NCBI GenBank assembly: GCA_964565805.1
Contig: CAZMGH010000001.1
Span: forward strand, 82,222-146,221
Direction: 5' to 3'
From: Catenibacillus sp964565805
GTDB taxonomy: Bacteria; Bacillota; Clostridia; Lachnospirales; Lachnospiraceae
DNA: 64,000 nucleotides
Part shown: piece by piece, positions 34,808 to 42,952 of the stretch
Layout of the letters: every line of letters begins with the position of its first letter
Position numbering within the stretch: the first letter of the stretch is position 1
Notes under the pieces: generated by a model
Seen by the model: only the letters and a program-made list of their open reading frames with translations
What the model was told of the DNA's origin: nothing
Database searches by the model: none
Made by a program: the position numbers and the translations under genes

Positions 34808-35128
34808 TCAGTCAATGATCACTGCTTCAGCATCTTTCACTTTAGCAGCGCGAACTTTTTTACCGTCCTTGATCTGATACTGGATCCGGGCAGGCTTTCC
34901 ATTGTAAAGATACATTACATTGGAAACATGAAGGGGACCTTCCTGATGGATGATACCGCCCTGCTGATTGGCAGCTGAAGGTTTTGTGTGCTTTGTGATC
35001 ATATTTACGCCTTCAACCAGCACAGTATTTTTTTTGTGGTTGACTGCGATAACCTTACCGTCTTTACCTTTATCTTTACCGGCGATTACTCTTACAAGGT
35101 CGCCTTTTTTAATCTTAATATTAGACAC
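34808..35128 (-). CDS. rplX: 50S ribosomal protein L24
   Basis: 106 residues. The likely start is GTG at 35128 (MSNIKIKKGDLVRVI), with AAGGAGG eight bases upstream; the longer frame begins inside rplN. The KOW motif is IKKGDLVRVIAGKDKGKDGKVI. L24 is an early assembly protein of the 50S subunit. Confidence 0.95.
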   Translation of the reverse strand: MSNIKIKKGDLVRVIAGKDKGKDGKVIAVNHKKNTVLVEGVNMITKHTKPSAANQQGGIIHQEGPLHVSNVMYLYNGKPARIQYQIKDGKKVRAAKVKDAEAVIID

Positions 35129-35141
35129 AGCCGATACCTCC

Positions 35142-35510
35142 TTACAGTACTTCCGGTGCCAGGGAAACAATCTTCATAAACTGTTTCTCTCTTAATTCCC
35201 GGGCTACTGGTCCAAAAATACGTGTTCCTCTCGGGTTTAAGTCGTCTTTGATGATGACTGCTGCATTTTCGTCAAAACGGATGTAAGAACCGTCTTTACG
35301 GCGAGCGCCTTTTACAGTACGAACAACAACAGCTTTAACAACATCACCCTTTTTAACAACTCCGCCTGGTGTTGCATCTTTGACCGAAGCAACGATAATG
35401 TCGCCTATATTCGCATATCTTCTGGTGGAACCGCCTAATACACGGATGCAGAGAAGTTCTTTTGCACCAGTATTATCAGCCACACGAAGTCTGGTCTCCT
35501 GTTGAATCAT
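35142..35510 (-). CDS. rplN: 50S ribosomal protein L14
   Basis: 122 residues, canonical from MIQQETRLRVADNTGAKELL to the end. L14 lies at the subunit interface. Its ribosome-binding site is one of the two copies of the duplicated leader segment described separately. Confidence 0.98.
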   Translation of the reverse strand: MIQQETRLRVADNTGAKELLCIRVLGGSTRRYANIGDIIVASVKDATPGGVVKKGDVVKAVVVRTVKGARRKDGSYIRFDENAAVIIKDDLNPRGTRIFGPVARELREKQFMKIVSLAPEVL

Positions 35511-35514
35511 GACT

Positions 35515-35586
35515 TTACCTCCTTATTGGCCTGACCTATGGCCATGCGGGTATCCTTTAGGGTTACCTCCTTATTGGCCTGACCTA
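35515..35586 (-). repeat. Direct repeat duplicating the rplN ribosome-binding site
   Basis: The 24-base sequence TTACCTCCTTATTGGCCTGA-CCTA occurs exactly at 35515-35538 and 35563-35586, 48 bases apart. In mRNA sense each copy carries AAGGAGGT. Only the copy nearer rplN is suitably spaced from its start codon. Confidence 0.95.
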
Positions 35587-35588
35587 AA

Positions 35589-35843
35589 TTATTTAGCTCT
35601 TTCGATAATTTCTACAAGTCTCCATCTCTTATCTTTGGATAAAGGTCTTGTTTCCATAACTCTTACTCTGTCGCCAATATTGCACTCATTCTTTTCATCG
35701 TGAGCTTTTAATTTATACGTTCTATCAACGATCTTCTTATAAAGTGGATGTCTTACACGGTCCTGTACAGCAACAACGACTGTTTTGTTCATCTTATTGC
35801 TGACAACGATGCCCGTTCTTACTTTTCTAAGATTTCTTTCCAC
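35589..35843 (-). CDS. rpsQ: 30S ribosomal protein S17
   Basis: 84 residues, OB fold: RKVRTGIVVSNKMNKTVVVAV and ETRPLSKDKRWRLVEIIE. It binds the 5' domain of 16S rRNA. A 96-base spacer separates it from rpmC. Confidence 0.97.
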   Translation of the reverse strand: MERNLRKVRTGIVVSNKMNKTVVVAVQDRVRHPLYKKIVDRTYKLKAHDEKNECNIGDRVRVMETRPLSKDKRWRLVEIIERAK

Positions 35844-35939
35844 AACAATGCTCCTTTCTTATGCTGTCATCTCCTGAGTGATGCCCCGGTCCCGCCAGAT
35901 CCACCACTTTTGCTTTGACATGACAGAAGGCCGACCGGA

Positions 35940-36149
35940 TTATTCGGCAGCGTTTGCCTTTTCAGTGATGACTGTCTGGATCCTCGCAATGTTCTTGCGG
36001 ACTTCCTTAATTCTGCTTGTGTTATTTAACTGATTGGTTGCGCTCTGGAATCTTAAGTTAAACAATTCCTTCTTCGCGCTCACTAATTCTGCCTGCAGCT
36101 CTGCAGCTGTCTTTGCCTTTAATTCTTTAACATAAGTATTAGTTTTCAC
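35940..36149 (-). CDS. rpmC: 50S ribosomal protein L29
   Basis: 69 residues from a GTG at 36149 (MKTNTYVKELKAKTAAELQ), which has GGCGG eight bases upstream and overlaps the rplP end. A GTG three codons earlier is too close to that site. L29 lies near the tunnel exit and helps dock trigger factor and SRP. Confidence 0.93.
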   Translation of the reverse strand: MKTNTYVKELKAKTAAELQAELVSAKKELFNLRFQSATNQLNNTSRIKEVRKNIARIQTVITEKANAAE

Positions 36150-36576
36150 TGTTATCACCGCCTTCTAAGTCTGCGCGAGAAACAACTTTGCATTTCACCG
36201 GAAGCTTGTGTGTAGCAAGACGAAGAGCTTCTTTTGCAACCTCTTCGGGAACACCGGAGATCTCAAACATAACTCTGCCTGGCTTAACAACTGCCACCCA
36301 GTATTCCAGTGAACCTTTACCGGAACCCATACGTGTTTCAGCTGGTTTAGTAGTTACAGGTTTGTCAGGGAAAATTTTAATCCAAACTTTACCGCCACGT
36401 TTGATGTAACGTGTCATAGCGATACGGGCAGCTTCGATCTGGTTGGATTTGATCCAAGCAGGCTCAAGCGCCACAATACCATATTCACCGTAAGTGATCT
36501 TATTACCGCGCTGTGCAGTTCCTCTCATAGAGCCGCGGAACTGTTTACGACGCTTAACTCTTTTTGGCATTAACAT
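36139..36576 (-). CDS. rplP: 50S ribosomal protein L16
   Basis: 145 residues, MLMPKRVKRRKQFRGSMRG onward. L16 shapes the A-site tRNA path. It overlaps rpsC by one base and rpmC by eleven, so translation of the three is probably coupled. Confidence 0.98.
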   Translation of the reverse strand: MLMPKRVKRRKQFRGSMRGTAQRGNKITYGEYGIVALEPAWIKSNQIEAARIAMTRYIKRGGKVWIKIFPDKPVTTKPAETRMGSGKGSLEYWVAVVKPGRVMFEISGVPEEVAKEALRLATHKLPVKCKVVSRADLEGGDNSEN

Positions 36577-37232
36577 TATTTATCGCTCCCTTCCTTGTTG
36601 CCCTTCACTGGAAGAACTTCGCCATGATAGATCCATGTCTTAACACCGATCTTACCATATGTTGTGTCGGCTTCAGCAAATCCATAGTCAATGTCAGCTC
36701 TTAATGTCTGAAGTGGAATAGTACCTTCGCTGTAGAACTCTGTACGGGCCATATCAGCGCCGCCAAGACGTCCGGAAACAGAAGTCTTGATACCCTGGCA
36801 GCCGGCACGCATGGTTCTCTGCATCGCAGATTTCATAGCACGTCTGAAGGATACACGATTTTCAAGCTGTGCTGCAATGTTTTCAGCAACAAGCTGAGCA
36901 TCTTTGTCCGGTCTCTTTACTTCTTTAATATCAATGAAAAGCTTCTTGTTTGTAAACTTGGAAACTTCTTTCTTTACTTTTTCAATCTCTGAACCGCCTT
37001 TGCCGATCACAACACCAGGCTTTGCTGTGTGAACGATAACTTTTACACGGTCAGATGCTCTTTCAATTTCAATTCTGGCAATACCAGCATTATATAATCT
37101 CTTTTTAAGATATTTACGGATATTGTAATCTTCTACCAGATTATCGGCAAAGTCTGCTTCCGCATACCATTTGGAGTCCCAATCTTTAATAATTCCGACT
37201 CTCAATCCGTGAGGATTAACTTTCTGTCCCAT
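36576..37232 (-). CDS. rpsC: 30S ribosomal protein S3
   Basis: 218 residues. The KH domain shows KVIVHTAKPGVVIGKGGSEIE, and the C-terminal domain has GRLGGADMARTEFYSEG. It forms part of the mRNA entry helicase with S4 and S5. Confidence 0.98.
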   Translation of the reverse strand: MGQKVNPHGLRVGIIKDWDSKWYAEADFADNLVEDYNIRKYLKKRLYNAGIARIEIERASDRVKVIVHTAKPGVVIGKGGSEIEKVKKEVSKFTNKKLFIDIKEVKRPDKDAQLVAENIAAQLENRVSFRRAMKSAMQRTMRAGCQGIKTSVSGRLGGADMARTEFYSEGTIPLQTLRADIDYGFAEADTTYGKIGVKTWIYHGEVLPVKGNKEGSDK

Positions 37233-37243
37233 GATTCTCCTCC

Positions 37244-37630
37244 TTATCTTTCATTGAGTACCACTGTGATGTGGCTCATTCTCTTTTCGATTCTGTATGC
37301 TCTGCCCTGTGCTCTCGGCTGAATACGCTTCATCGTAGGCCCTTTGTTCGCGTAGCACTCTTCGATGTAAAGATTGTTTCTGTTCATGCCGTTATTGTTT
37401 TCTGCGTTTGCAATGGCAGATTCCAGTAACTTCTTGATAATGCTGGATGCATATCTTGGATTATATGATAAAATAGCTAATGCCGTCTGTACATCTTTGC
37501 CTCTGATCGCATCAAGAACAAAGCATGCTTTCTGTACAGACACTCTTGCGTATGACAATTTCGCGCTTGGTCTTGTATCTTTGTTGGCATTTCTTTCTCT
37601 CTTAATCTGGGATCTATGTCCTTTAGCCAT
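37244..37630 (-). CDS. rplV: 50S ribosomal protein L22
   Basis: 128 residues. It lines the exit tunnel; the hairpin region PRAQGRAYRIEKRMSHITVVL is where macrolide-resistance changes occur in other species. Nothing unusual is visible there. Confidence 0.97.
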   Translation of the reverse strand: MAKGHRSQIKRERNANKDTRPSAKLSYARVSVQKACFVLDAIRGKDVQTALAILSYNPRYASSIIKKLLESAIANAENNNGMNRNNLYIEECYANKGPTMKRIQPRAQGRAYRIEKRMSHITVVLNER

Positions 37631-37656
37631 GGATACAGCCTCCTTTCAACCTATCC

Positions 37657-37935
37657 TTAACGTCTTGCTTTCTTTTCGTCCTTCCCATGACCTCTGTAGG
37701 TTCTGGTCGCAACGAATTCGCCTAATTTATGTCCAACCATATCTTCGGTAATATATACAGGAACATGCTTTCTGCCGTCATGTACCGCAATTGTATGTCC
37801 AACCATTTGTGGGAAGATAGTGGAACGACGGGACCAGGTTTTGATTACGCTCTTGTCCCCTGATGCGTTCATGGCATCTACTTTTTTAAGCAAATGAGCA
37901 TCTGCAAATGGTCCTTTTTTAAGTGATCTGGCCAT
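37657..37935 (-). CDS. rpsS: 30S ribosomal protein S19
   Basis: 92 residues, MARSLKKGPFADAHLLKKV to the Lys/Arg-rich end. HDGRKHVPVYITEDMVGHKLGEF-type sequence is canonical. Confidence 0.98.
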   Translation of the reverse strand: MARSLKKGPFADAHLLKKVDAMNASGDKSVIKTWSRRSTIFPQMVGHTIAVHDGRKHVPVYITEDMVGHKLGEFVATRTYRGHGKDEKKARR

Positions 37936-37957
37936 TGATCTAACCTCCTTAGATTAA

Positions 37958-38803
37958 TTATTTAATAATGCTTCCGTCACGTCTTCTTACGATCATCTTA
38001 TTGGATTTCTTATTCTTCTTACGTGTCTTAAGCCCCAGTGCCGGTTTGCCCCATGGAGTTAACGGGCCGGAACGGCCGATTGGAGCACGGCCTTCACCAC
38101 CACCATGTGGATGGTCATTGGGGTTCATAACAGAACCACGGACTGTAGGACGGATGCCCATGTGACGTTTACGTCCAGCCTTACCGATGTTGATCAGCTC
38201 ATGATCGCCATTGCCAACAACGCCGATGGTAGCTCTGCCTGCGATAGGCACCATTCTCATTTCACCGGAAGGTAATCTAAGGGTTGCATACTTGCCTTCT
38301 TTAGCCATTAACTGAGCAGAGTTTCCTGCGGAACGAACAAGCTGTCCGCCTTTGCCAGGATGAAGCTCAATGTTATGAAGCTCTGTACCTACAGGGATTT
38401 CAGAGAGAGGTAAGCAGTTGCCAACTCTTACTTCTGCCTCAGGTCCATTCATGATCTTCATGCCTACTTTCAGGCCTTCAGGTGCAAGGATATATGCTTT
38501 TTCGCCGTCTGCGTAGCAGATCAGAGCGATATTTGCTGTTCTGTTAGGATCGTATTCGATCGCTTTAACTGTTGCCGGAATACCATCTTTGTGATTTCTC
38601 TTAAAATCAACAATTCTATATTTTCTCTTGGCGCCGCCGCCGTGATGCCTTACTGTGATTTTTCCCTGACTGTTACGTCCGGCATGCTTTTTAAGAGAAA
38701 CTACAAGGGATTTCTCGGGAGTGGACTTTGTGATCTCGGAGAAATCAGAGCCGGTCATATGTCTTCTGGAAGGTGTATATGGGTTATAGGTTTTGATACC
38801 CAT
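37958..38803 (-). CDS. rplB: 50S ribosomal protein L2
   Basis: 281 residues from MGIKTYNPYTPSRRHMT, with AAAGGAGTG upstream. L2 is needed for subunit joining and peptidyl transfer. The conserved His lies in VMNPNDHPHGGGEGRAPIG. An in-frame ATG six codons upstream is too near the ribosome-binding site. Confidence 0.98.
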   Translation of the reverse strand: MGIKTYNPYTPSRRHMTGSDFSEITKSTPEKSLVVSLKKHAGRNSQGKITVRHHGGGAKRKYRIVDFKRNHKDGIPATVKAIEYDPNRTANIALICYADGEKAYILAPEGLKVGMKIMNGPEAEVRVGNCLPLSEIPVGTELHNIELHPGKGGQLVRSAGNSAQLMAKEGKYATLRLPSGEMRMVPIAGRATIGVVGNGDHELINIGKAGRKRHMGIRPTVRGSVMNPNDHPHGGGEGRAPIGRSGPLTPWGKPALGLKTRKKNKKSNKMIVRRRDGSIIK

Positions 38804-38900
38804 GATGTTCACTCCTTTCAAGTGTCAATTTATCATCACGCTTTTATTGCGTTTAAGCTGGAACGCTACCGGGCGTTCCCTATAAAGTTGCGATCAAGCA

Positions 38901-39200
38901 TTATAAGCCTTGGAAGATTTCAATATCTTTGCTCTCAGCTGTAAGCTTAACGATGGCTTTTTTTGTCTTAGCTGTACGTCCAAAAGTCATACCGCGTCTT
39001 TTTACCTTGCCATCTTTGTTCATAGTATTTACAGAATCTACTTTAGTTCCTTCAAACATCTTTTCAACAGCTTCTTTAATCTGAGCCTTTGTCGCGTCCG
39101 GATGAACGAAGAATGTGTACTTCTTTTCAGCCATAGCATTCATACTTTTTTCTGTAACAACCGGTTTAAGGATTACATCATAATATTTTAAATCTGCCAT
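38901..39200 (-). CDS. rplW: 50S ribosomal protein L23
   Basis: 99 residues. It docks chaperones at the tunnel exit. YDVILKPVVTEKSM at the start and GKVKRRGMTFGRTAKTKKA are typical. It overlaps rplD by one base and is followed by a 97-base spacer before rplB. Confidence 0.97.
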   Translation of the reverse strand: MADLKYYDVILKPVVTEKSMNAMAEKKYTFFVHPDATKAQIKEAVEKMFEGTKVDSVNTMNKDGKVKRRGMTFGRTAKTKKAIVKLTAESKDIEIFQGL

Positions 39201-39820
39201 TATGCGTACACCTCCTGGATTGTATCAACAGCATCCTTTGTTACAACAACTGTGTCGTACTTTAAGATGTCATATACGTTGATAGTGTTTGTCAGAGCTG
39301 TTTTAACCGTAGGAATGTTTCTTGCTGATAATGTTACATTCTCATTCTTTTCATTGAGAACCACTAAAGCTTTCGTTACTTTCAAGTTGTTCATAACAGC
39401 CTGGAATTTCTTAGTTTTGATCTCGTCCAAGTTAAAGGAATCAAGAACGATGAATTTATTTTCATTTACTTTGGAAGTCAGAACAGACTTAAGCGCCAGT
39501 CTTCTTTCCTTTTTATTGATCTTGAAATCGTAGTTTCTTGGCTTTGGAGCAAATACTACGCCGCCGCCTGTCCACTGAGGCGCTCTTGTTGAGCCCTGTC
39601 TTGCGTGACCTGTACCTTTCTGTCTCCAAGGTTTCTTTCCGCCGCCGGACACTTCGGAACGGGTTCTGGCACTCTGTGTGCCCTGTCGTTTTGCAGCAAG
39701 ATGATTGACTACTGCCATGTGAACCAGATGTTCGTTTACTTCAACACCGAAGATCGCATCGTTCAGTTCCATTTCGCCAACCTGATTGCCTTCAATATTG
39801 TAAACAGATACTTTTGCCAT
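39200..39820 (-). CDS. rplD: 50S ribosomal protein L4
   Basis: 206 residues. The tunnel loop shows SGGGKKPWRQKGTGHARQGS. In E. coli L4 represses the S10 operon through its leader, and a structured leader exists here too, but the two are not obviously alike. Confidence 0.98.
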   Translation of the reverse strand: MAKVSVYNIEGNQVGEMELNDAIFGVEVNEHLVHMAVVNHLAAKRQGTQSARTRSEVSGGGKKPWRQKGTGHARQGSTRAPQWTGGGVVFAPKPRNYDFKINKKERRLALKSVLTSKVNENKFIVLDSFNLDEIKTKKFQAVMNNLKVTKALVVLNEKNENVTLSARNIPTVKTALTNTINVYDILKYDTVVVTKDAVDTIQEVYA

Positions 39821-39842
39821 CTGTATATCCTCCTTCCAGCAA

Positions 39843-40472
39843 TTACGCTTTTACTGATTCTTTAAGCATTACCAAAGACTTCTTTGGTCCTGGTACAGAG
39901 CCCTTAACTAAGATCAGGTTTTGATCTGCATCGACTCTTACAACTTCCAGATTCTGAACTGTTACTTTCACAGCGCCCATATGGCCAGGCATGTGTTTGC
40001 CTTTGAATACGCGGCCCGGAGTTGTTGCAGAACCATTGGAACCTGCATGTCTGTGGTATTTGGAACCATGAGCCATAGGTCCTCTGGACTGTCCATGTCT
40101 TTTAATAGCGCCCTGGAATCCTTTACCTTTGGATTTTGCAGTGGCATCAATCTTATCACCAACAGCAAAAATGTCTGCCTTGATTTCCTGGCCTAATGTG
40201 TAGCTCTCTGCATCTTCAAGTCTGAACTCTTTTACAAATCTCTTTGCAGAAACGCCCGCTTTCGCAAAATGGCCTTTTTTCGGTTTGTTTACCAGTTTTT
40301 CTCTGATGTCGCCAAATCCAACCTGGATTGCACTGTAACCATCATTTTCTACAGTCTTAACCTGTGTTACTACACAAGGACCAGCCTGAAGAACAGTTAC
40401 GGGAGTTAATACCCCGTCTTCATTAAAAATCTGAGTCATTCCGACTTTTGTCGTTAAAATTGCTTTCTTCAT
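39843..40472 (-). CDS. rplC: 50S ribosomal protein L3
   Basis: 209 residues, MKKAILTTKVGMTQIF to SVPGPKKSLVMLKESVKA. L3 starts 50S assembly and reaches the peptidyl-transferase centre with the GFQGAIKRHGQSRGPMAHGS loop. A 128-base spacer follows rpsJ. Confidence 0.98.
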   Translation of the reverse strand: MKKAILTTKVGMTQIFNEDGVLTPVTVLQAGPCVVTQVKTVENDGYSAIQVGFGDIREKLVNKPKKGHFAKAGVSAKRFVKEFRLEDAESYTLGQEIKADIFAVGDKIDATAKSKGKGFQGAIKRHGQSRGPMAHGSKYHRHAGSNGSATTPGRVFKGKHMPGHMGAVKVTVQNLEVVRVDADQNLILVKGSVPGPKKSLVMLKESVKA

Positions 40473-40600
40473 TCTAAGAATGCACCTCCTGTTATAATCT
40501 ACAGCGGAACGCTTTCGCGCTCATCCTAGACGGTCTACTATGAGTATTCGGTGTATCCCGATCAACTATATAAACCCTAAGGATCATTAGCTTAAATTAA

Positions 40601-40918
40601 TTACTTTGTTTTCATCTTAATGTCGATGTAAACACCTGCAGGCATCTCCAGTCTGGATAATGCGTCTACGGTCTTCTGTGTCGGCGTAATGATGTCAATC
40701 AGTCTCTTGTGTGTTCTCTGCTCAAACTGCTCTCTGGAATCTTTGTACTTATGAACAGCTCTTAAGATTGTAACAACCTCTTTCTTTGTCGGTAATGGAA
40801 CCGGTCCGCTCACCTTAGATCCAGTCTTTTTAACAGTTTCAATGATTTTGCCAGCACTCTGATCGATCAGTTTGTGATCATACGCCTTGAGAGTAATTCT
40901 CATTACTTGACTTGCCAT
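40601..40918 (-). CDS. rpsJ: 30S ribosomal protein S10
   Basis: 105 residues, QVMRITLKAYDHKLIDQSA onward. First gene of the superoperon; it also serves as NusE in antitermination complexes. GGAGG lies close upstream. Confidence 0.98.
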   Translation of the reverse strand: MASQVMRITLKAYDHKLIDQSAGKIIETVKKTGSKVSGPVPLPTKKEVVTILRAVHKYKDSREQFEQRTHKRLIDIITPTQKTVDALSRLEMPAGVYIDIKMKTK

Positions 40919-40956
40919 AAAAAAAGCCGCCTCCTTTTCGCACTTTCAATCAGTAC

Positions 40957-41055
40957 GACAAGCGGTGACTGTACACTCACCCGTGTGTATCCTGAAATAT
41001 CTCACACGCGCTTCTGCTCTCTTGGCAGATGGTTTACTTAGTACAGTGACTTGTC
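40957..41055 (-). promoter_or_regulatory. Structured leader RNA of the S10 superoperon
   Basis: In the transcript, GACAAG-TC-ACTGTAC (41055-41041) pairs over long range with GTACAGT-N5-CTTGTC (40974-40957). Inside lie two hairpins, TCTGC/GCAGA (41029-41013) and CGTGTG/CACACG (41008-40982). The result is a closed multi-branch RNA of about 100 bases between the promoter and rpsJ. Autoregulation by a ribosomal protein is the natural guess. Confidence 0.6.
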
Positions 41056-41150
41056 GCCAGTTTTCTTAACTTGACATTCGCTCCACGGAACACCTGCAAA
41101 CACCTTGCAGCAACCTCACGCTTCACCGCTATCATGCCACAACATCAAGT

Positions 41151-41179
41151 ATTATACACGAAACGCCTGGGCATTTCAA
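41151..41179 (-). promoter_or_regulatory. Main promoter of the ribosomal superoperon
   Basis: Minus strand TTGAAA (41179-41174), a 17-base spacer and TATAAT (41156-41151). Transcription from about 41144 gives a leader of about 225 bases. Near-consensus strength suits the ribosomal genes. Confidence 0.85.
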
Positions 41180-41296
41180 GGATTTTTTTATTTTTCCAGG
41201 GATATTTTTTTCAACTTTTTTCAATCTTTTCCATATTACACACATTTTACACAACTTTACTCCAGGATTCATAACATTTTAAAACAGGAATGTTAC

Positions 41297-41327
41297 ACTT
41301 TATATAAAGTAAATTTTGTCATATAAT
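41297..41327 (+). promoter_or_regulatory. Promoter region of the UMF1-type transporter with palindrome
   Basis: A perfect 14-base palindrome ACTTTATATAAAGT (41297-41310) lies 11 bases before TATAAT (41322-41327). The palindrome covers the -35 position, where the sequence is only TTTATA, and could be an operator or an activator site. The start codon is about 70 bases downstream. Confidence 0.5.
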
Positions 41328-41399
41328 AATAGTGTCCGGTGTCTTTGCGTTGGCGCCGTCATTTTGTAACCTTATATAAAAGACAGGAGGAACTGAACT

Positions 41400-42644
41400 A
41401 TGAAATTTAAACTCAATAAACTTGAGCTAAAATGGGTACTCTATGATGTGGGGAATTCCGCGTTTACCCTGCTGATATCCACCATCATGCCTATCTACTT
41501 TAATTTTCTGGCTGGAAATGCGGGAATTTCCGATGTAGACTACCTGGCTTACTGGGGATATGCCACATCCATTTCCACCATTATTGTGGCTATTTTAGGC
41601 CCTACCCTTGGCACAGCCTCAGACTTAAAAGGCTGGAAGAAAAAGATCTTTATGGCTTCCCTGCTTTTAGGGGCTATCGGCTGTGTGCTTCTTGGCTTTA
41701 TGTCCTCGTGGCTGTGGTTTTTGCTCCTGTTTGTTATTGCAAAATCCGCCTACTCCTTAAGCCTTGTCATCTATGATGCCATGCTCACGGATGTAACGAC
41801 GAAAGAGCGGATGGATGAAGTCTCAGCTCACGGCTACGCATGGGGTTATATTGGAAGCTGTATTCCCTTTATTTTAAGCCTGCTTTTAGTCCTGTTTTAC
41901 GAAAATCTGGGCATGACTATGGAAACTGCGATGTCCATTGCATTTCTCCTGATTGCCCTGTGGTGGTTTTTGCTTTCCCTGCCGCTTTTCAGATCCTATG
42001 AGCAGAAATACTATGTATCTGTGGAAAGCCATCCGGTAAGAGAAAGCTTCCGCCGTCTTGGCAGGATTTTTAAAGAACTGAAAAATGACAAAAAGGTGCT
42101 GTTTTTCCTTATCGCGTTTTTCTTCTATATTGATGGGGTTTATACCATCATTGATATGGCTACCGCCTACGGAACCGCCCTTGGCCTGGATACCACCGGT
42201 CTTCTTCTGGCGCTGCTCCTGACTCAGATCGTTGCCTTCCCTGCGGCCCTGTTTTTCGGACGGCTTTCCAGAAAAGTGGCAATTTCCAGAATCATCCTTA
42301 TATGTATCGGCGCTTACTTTCTGATTGCCCTTTACGGCATCGGTCTTAGCCGCCAGTACCAGTTCTGGATCCTGGCCGTATGTGTAGGTATTTTCCAGGG
42401 CGCCATTCAGGCAATGTCCCGTTCATACTTTGCCAAGATCATCCCGGCAGACAAATCGGGAGAATATTTTGGCATTTATGATATTTGCGGCAAAGGGGCA
42501 TCATTTGCCGGAACAACCCTGGTATCCTTAATCAGCCAGCTCACCGGCAATGTAAACCTGGGCGTTGGCGCCTTATCCGTCATGTTTGCCATCGGCTTCT
42601 GCTTTTTTATCCTGGCAGACCGCAAGCCGGCCAGAGAGCGCTAA
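41400..42644 (+). CDS. MFS transporter, UMF1/Atg22-like
   Basis: 414 residues with about twelve membrane helices. The beginning (KLELKWVLYDVGNSAFTLLI) and the SDLKGWKKKIFM loop after helix 3 are typical of the UMF1 family, whose bacterial substrates are unknown; yeast Atg22 exports amino acids from the vacuole. AGGAGG lies nine bases before the ATG. It starts a short transcript with the small membrane peptide that follows. Confidence 0.88.
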   Translation: MKFKLNKLELKWVLYDVGNSAFTLLISTIMPIYFNFLAGNAGISDVDYLAYWGYATSISTIIVAILGPTLGTASDLKGWKKKIFMASLLLGAIGCVLLGFMSSWLWFLLLFVIAKSAYSLSLVIYDAMLTDVTTKERMDEVSAHGYAWGYIGSCIPFILSLLLVLFYENLGMTMETAMSIAFLLIALWWFLLSLPLFRSYEQKYYVSVESHPVRESFRRLGRIFKELKNDKKVLFFLIAFFFYIDGVYTIIDMATAYGTALGLDTTGLLLALLLTQIVAFPAALFFGRLSRKVAISRIILICIGAYFLIALYGIGLSRQYQFWILAVCVGIFQGAIQAMSRSYFAKIIPADKSGEYFGIYDICGKGASFAGTTLVSLISQLTGNVNLGVGALSVMFAIGFCFFILADRKPARER

Positions 42645-42717
42645 GCCAAATAGTACCGTTAAATCCTCAGTGTGCAGGATGCGGCACACTAACCAAAATA
42701 AGAGGTGAAGTAAGGTT

Positions 42718-42864
42718 ATGAAATTAAAACATTTAAAACTGTTGAAACGCTTTTTTATCATTTTAAGCTCTGTGATCCTTCCGGTTCTCGGAGCCCTGCT
42801 GGTACTTTCCGTTTCTGTGGCATTAAAGATCACAGATTCAGAAGACGCACAGATGGAATATTAA
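42718..42864 (+). CDS. Small single-span membrane peptide (48 residues)
   Basis: MKLKHLKLLKRFF, then a hydrophobic span (IILSSVILPVLGALLVLSV, residues about 14-36) and an acidic tail ending MEY. The Lys/Arg-rich start predicts the N-terminus inside. AGAGGTGA lies 11 bases upstream. It stands between the UMF1 transporter and the terminator, so it would share that transcript. No family recognised; it could help the transporter or be a stress peptide. Confidence 0.6.
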   Translation: MKLKHLKLLKRFFIILSSVILPVLGALLVLSVSVALKITDSEDAQMEY

Positions 42865-42872
42865 TGAAAAAG

Positions 42873-42944
42873 CCCGGTGCTTCTTCCTTACGGAGCCTTC
42901 TGGAAAAAGAAGCTTCTTAAGGAAGAAACACCGGGGTTTTATTT
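42873..42944. terminator. Bidirectional terminator
   Basis: CCCGGTG-C-TTCTTCCTTA (42873-42890) pairs with TAAGGAAGAA-A-CACCGGG (42918-42935), with T-rich tracts on both sides. It closes the plus-strand unit and the ten-gene minus-strand operon. Confidence 0.9.
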
Positions 42945-42952
42945 TATTCCGG

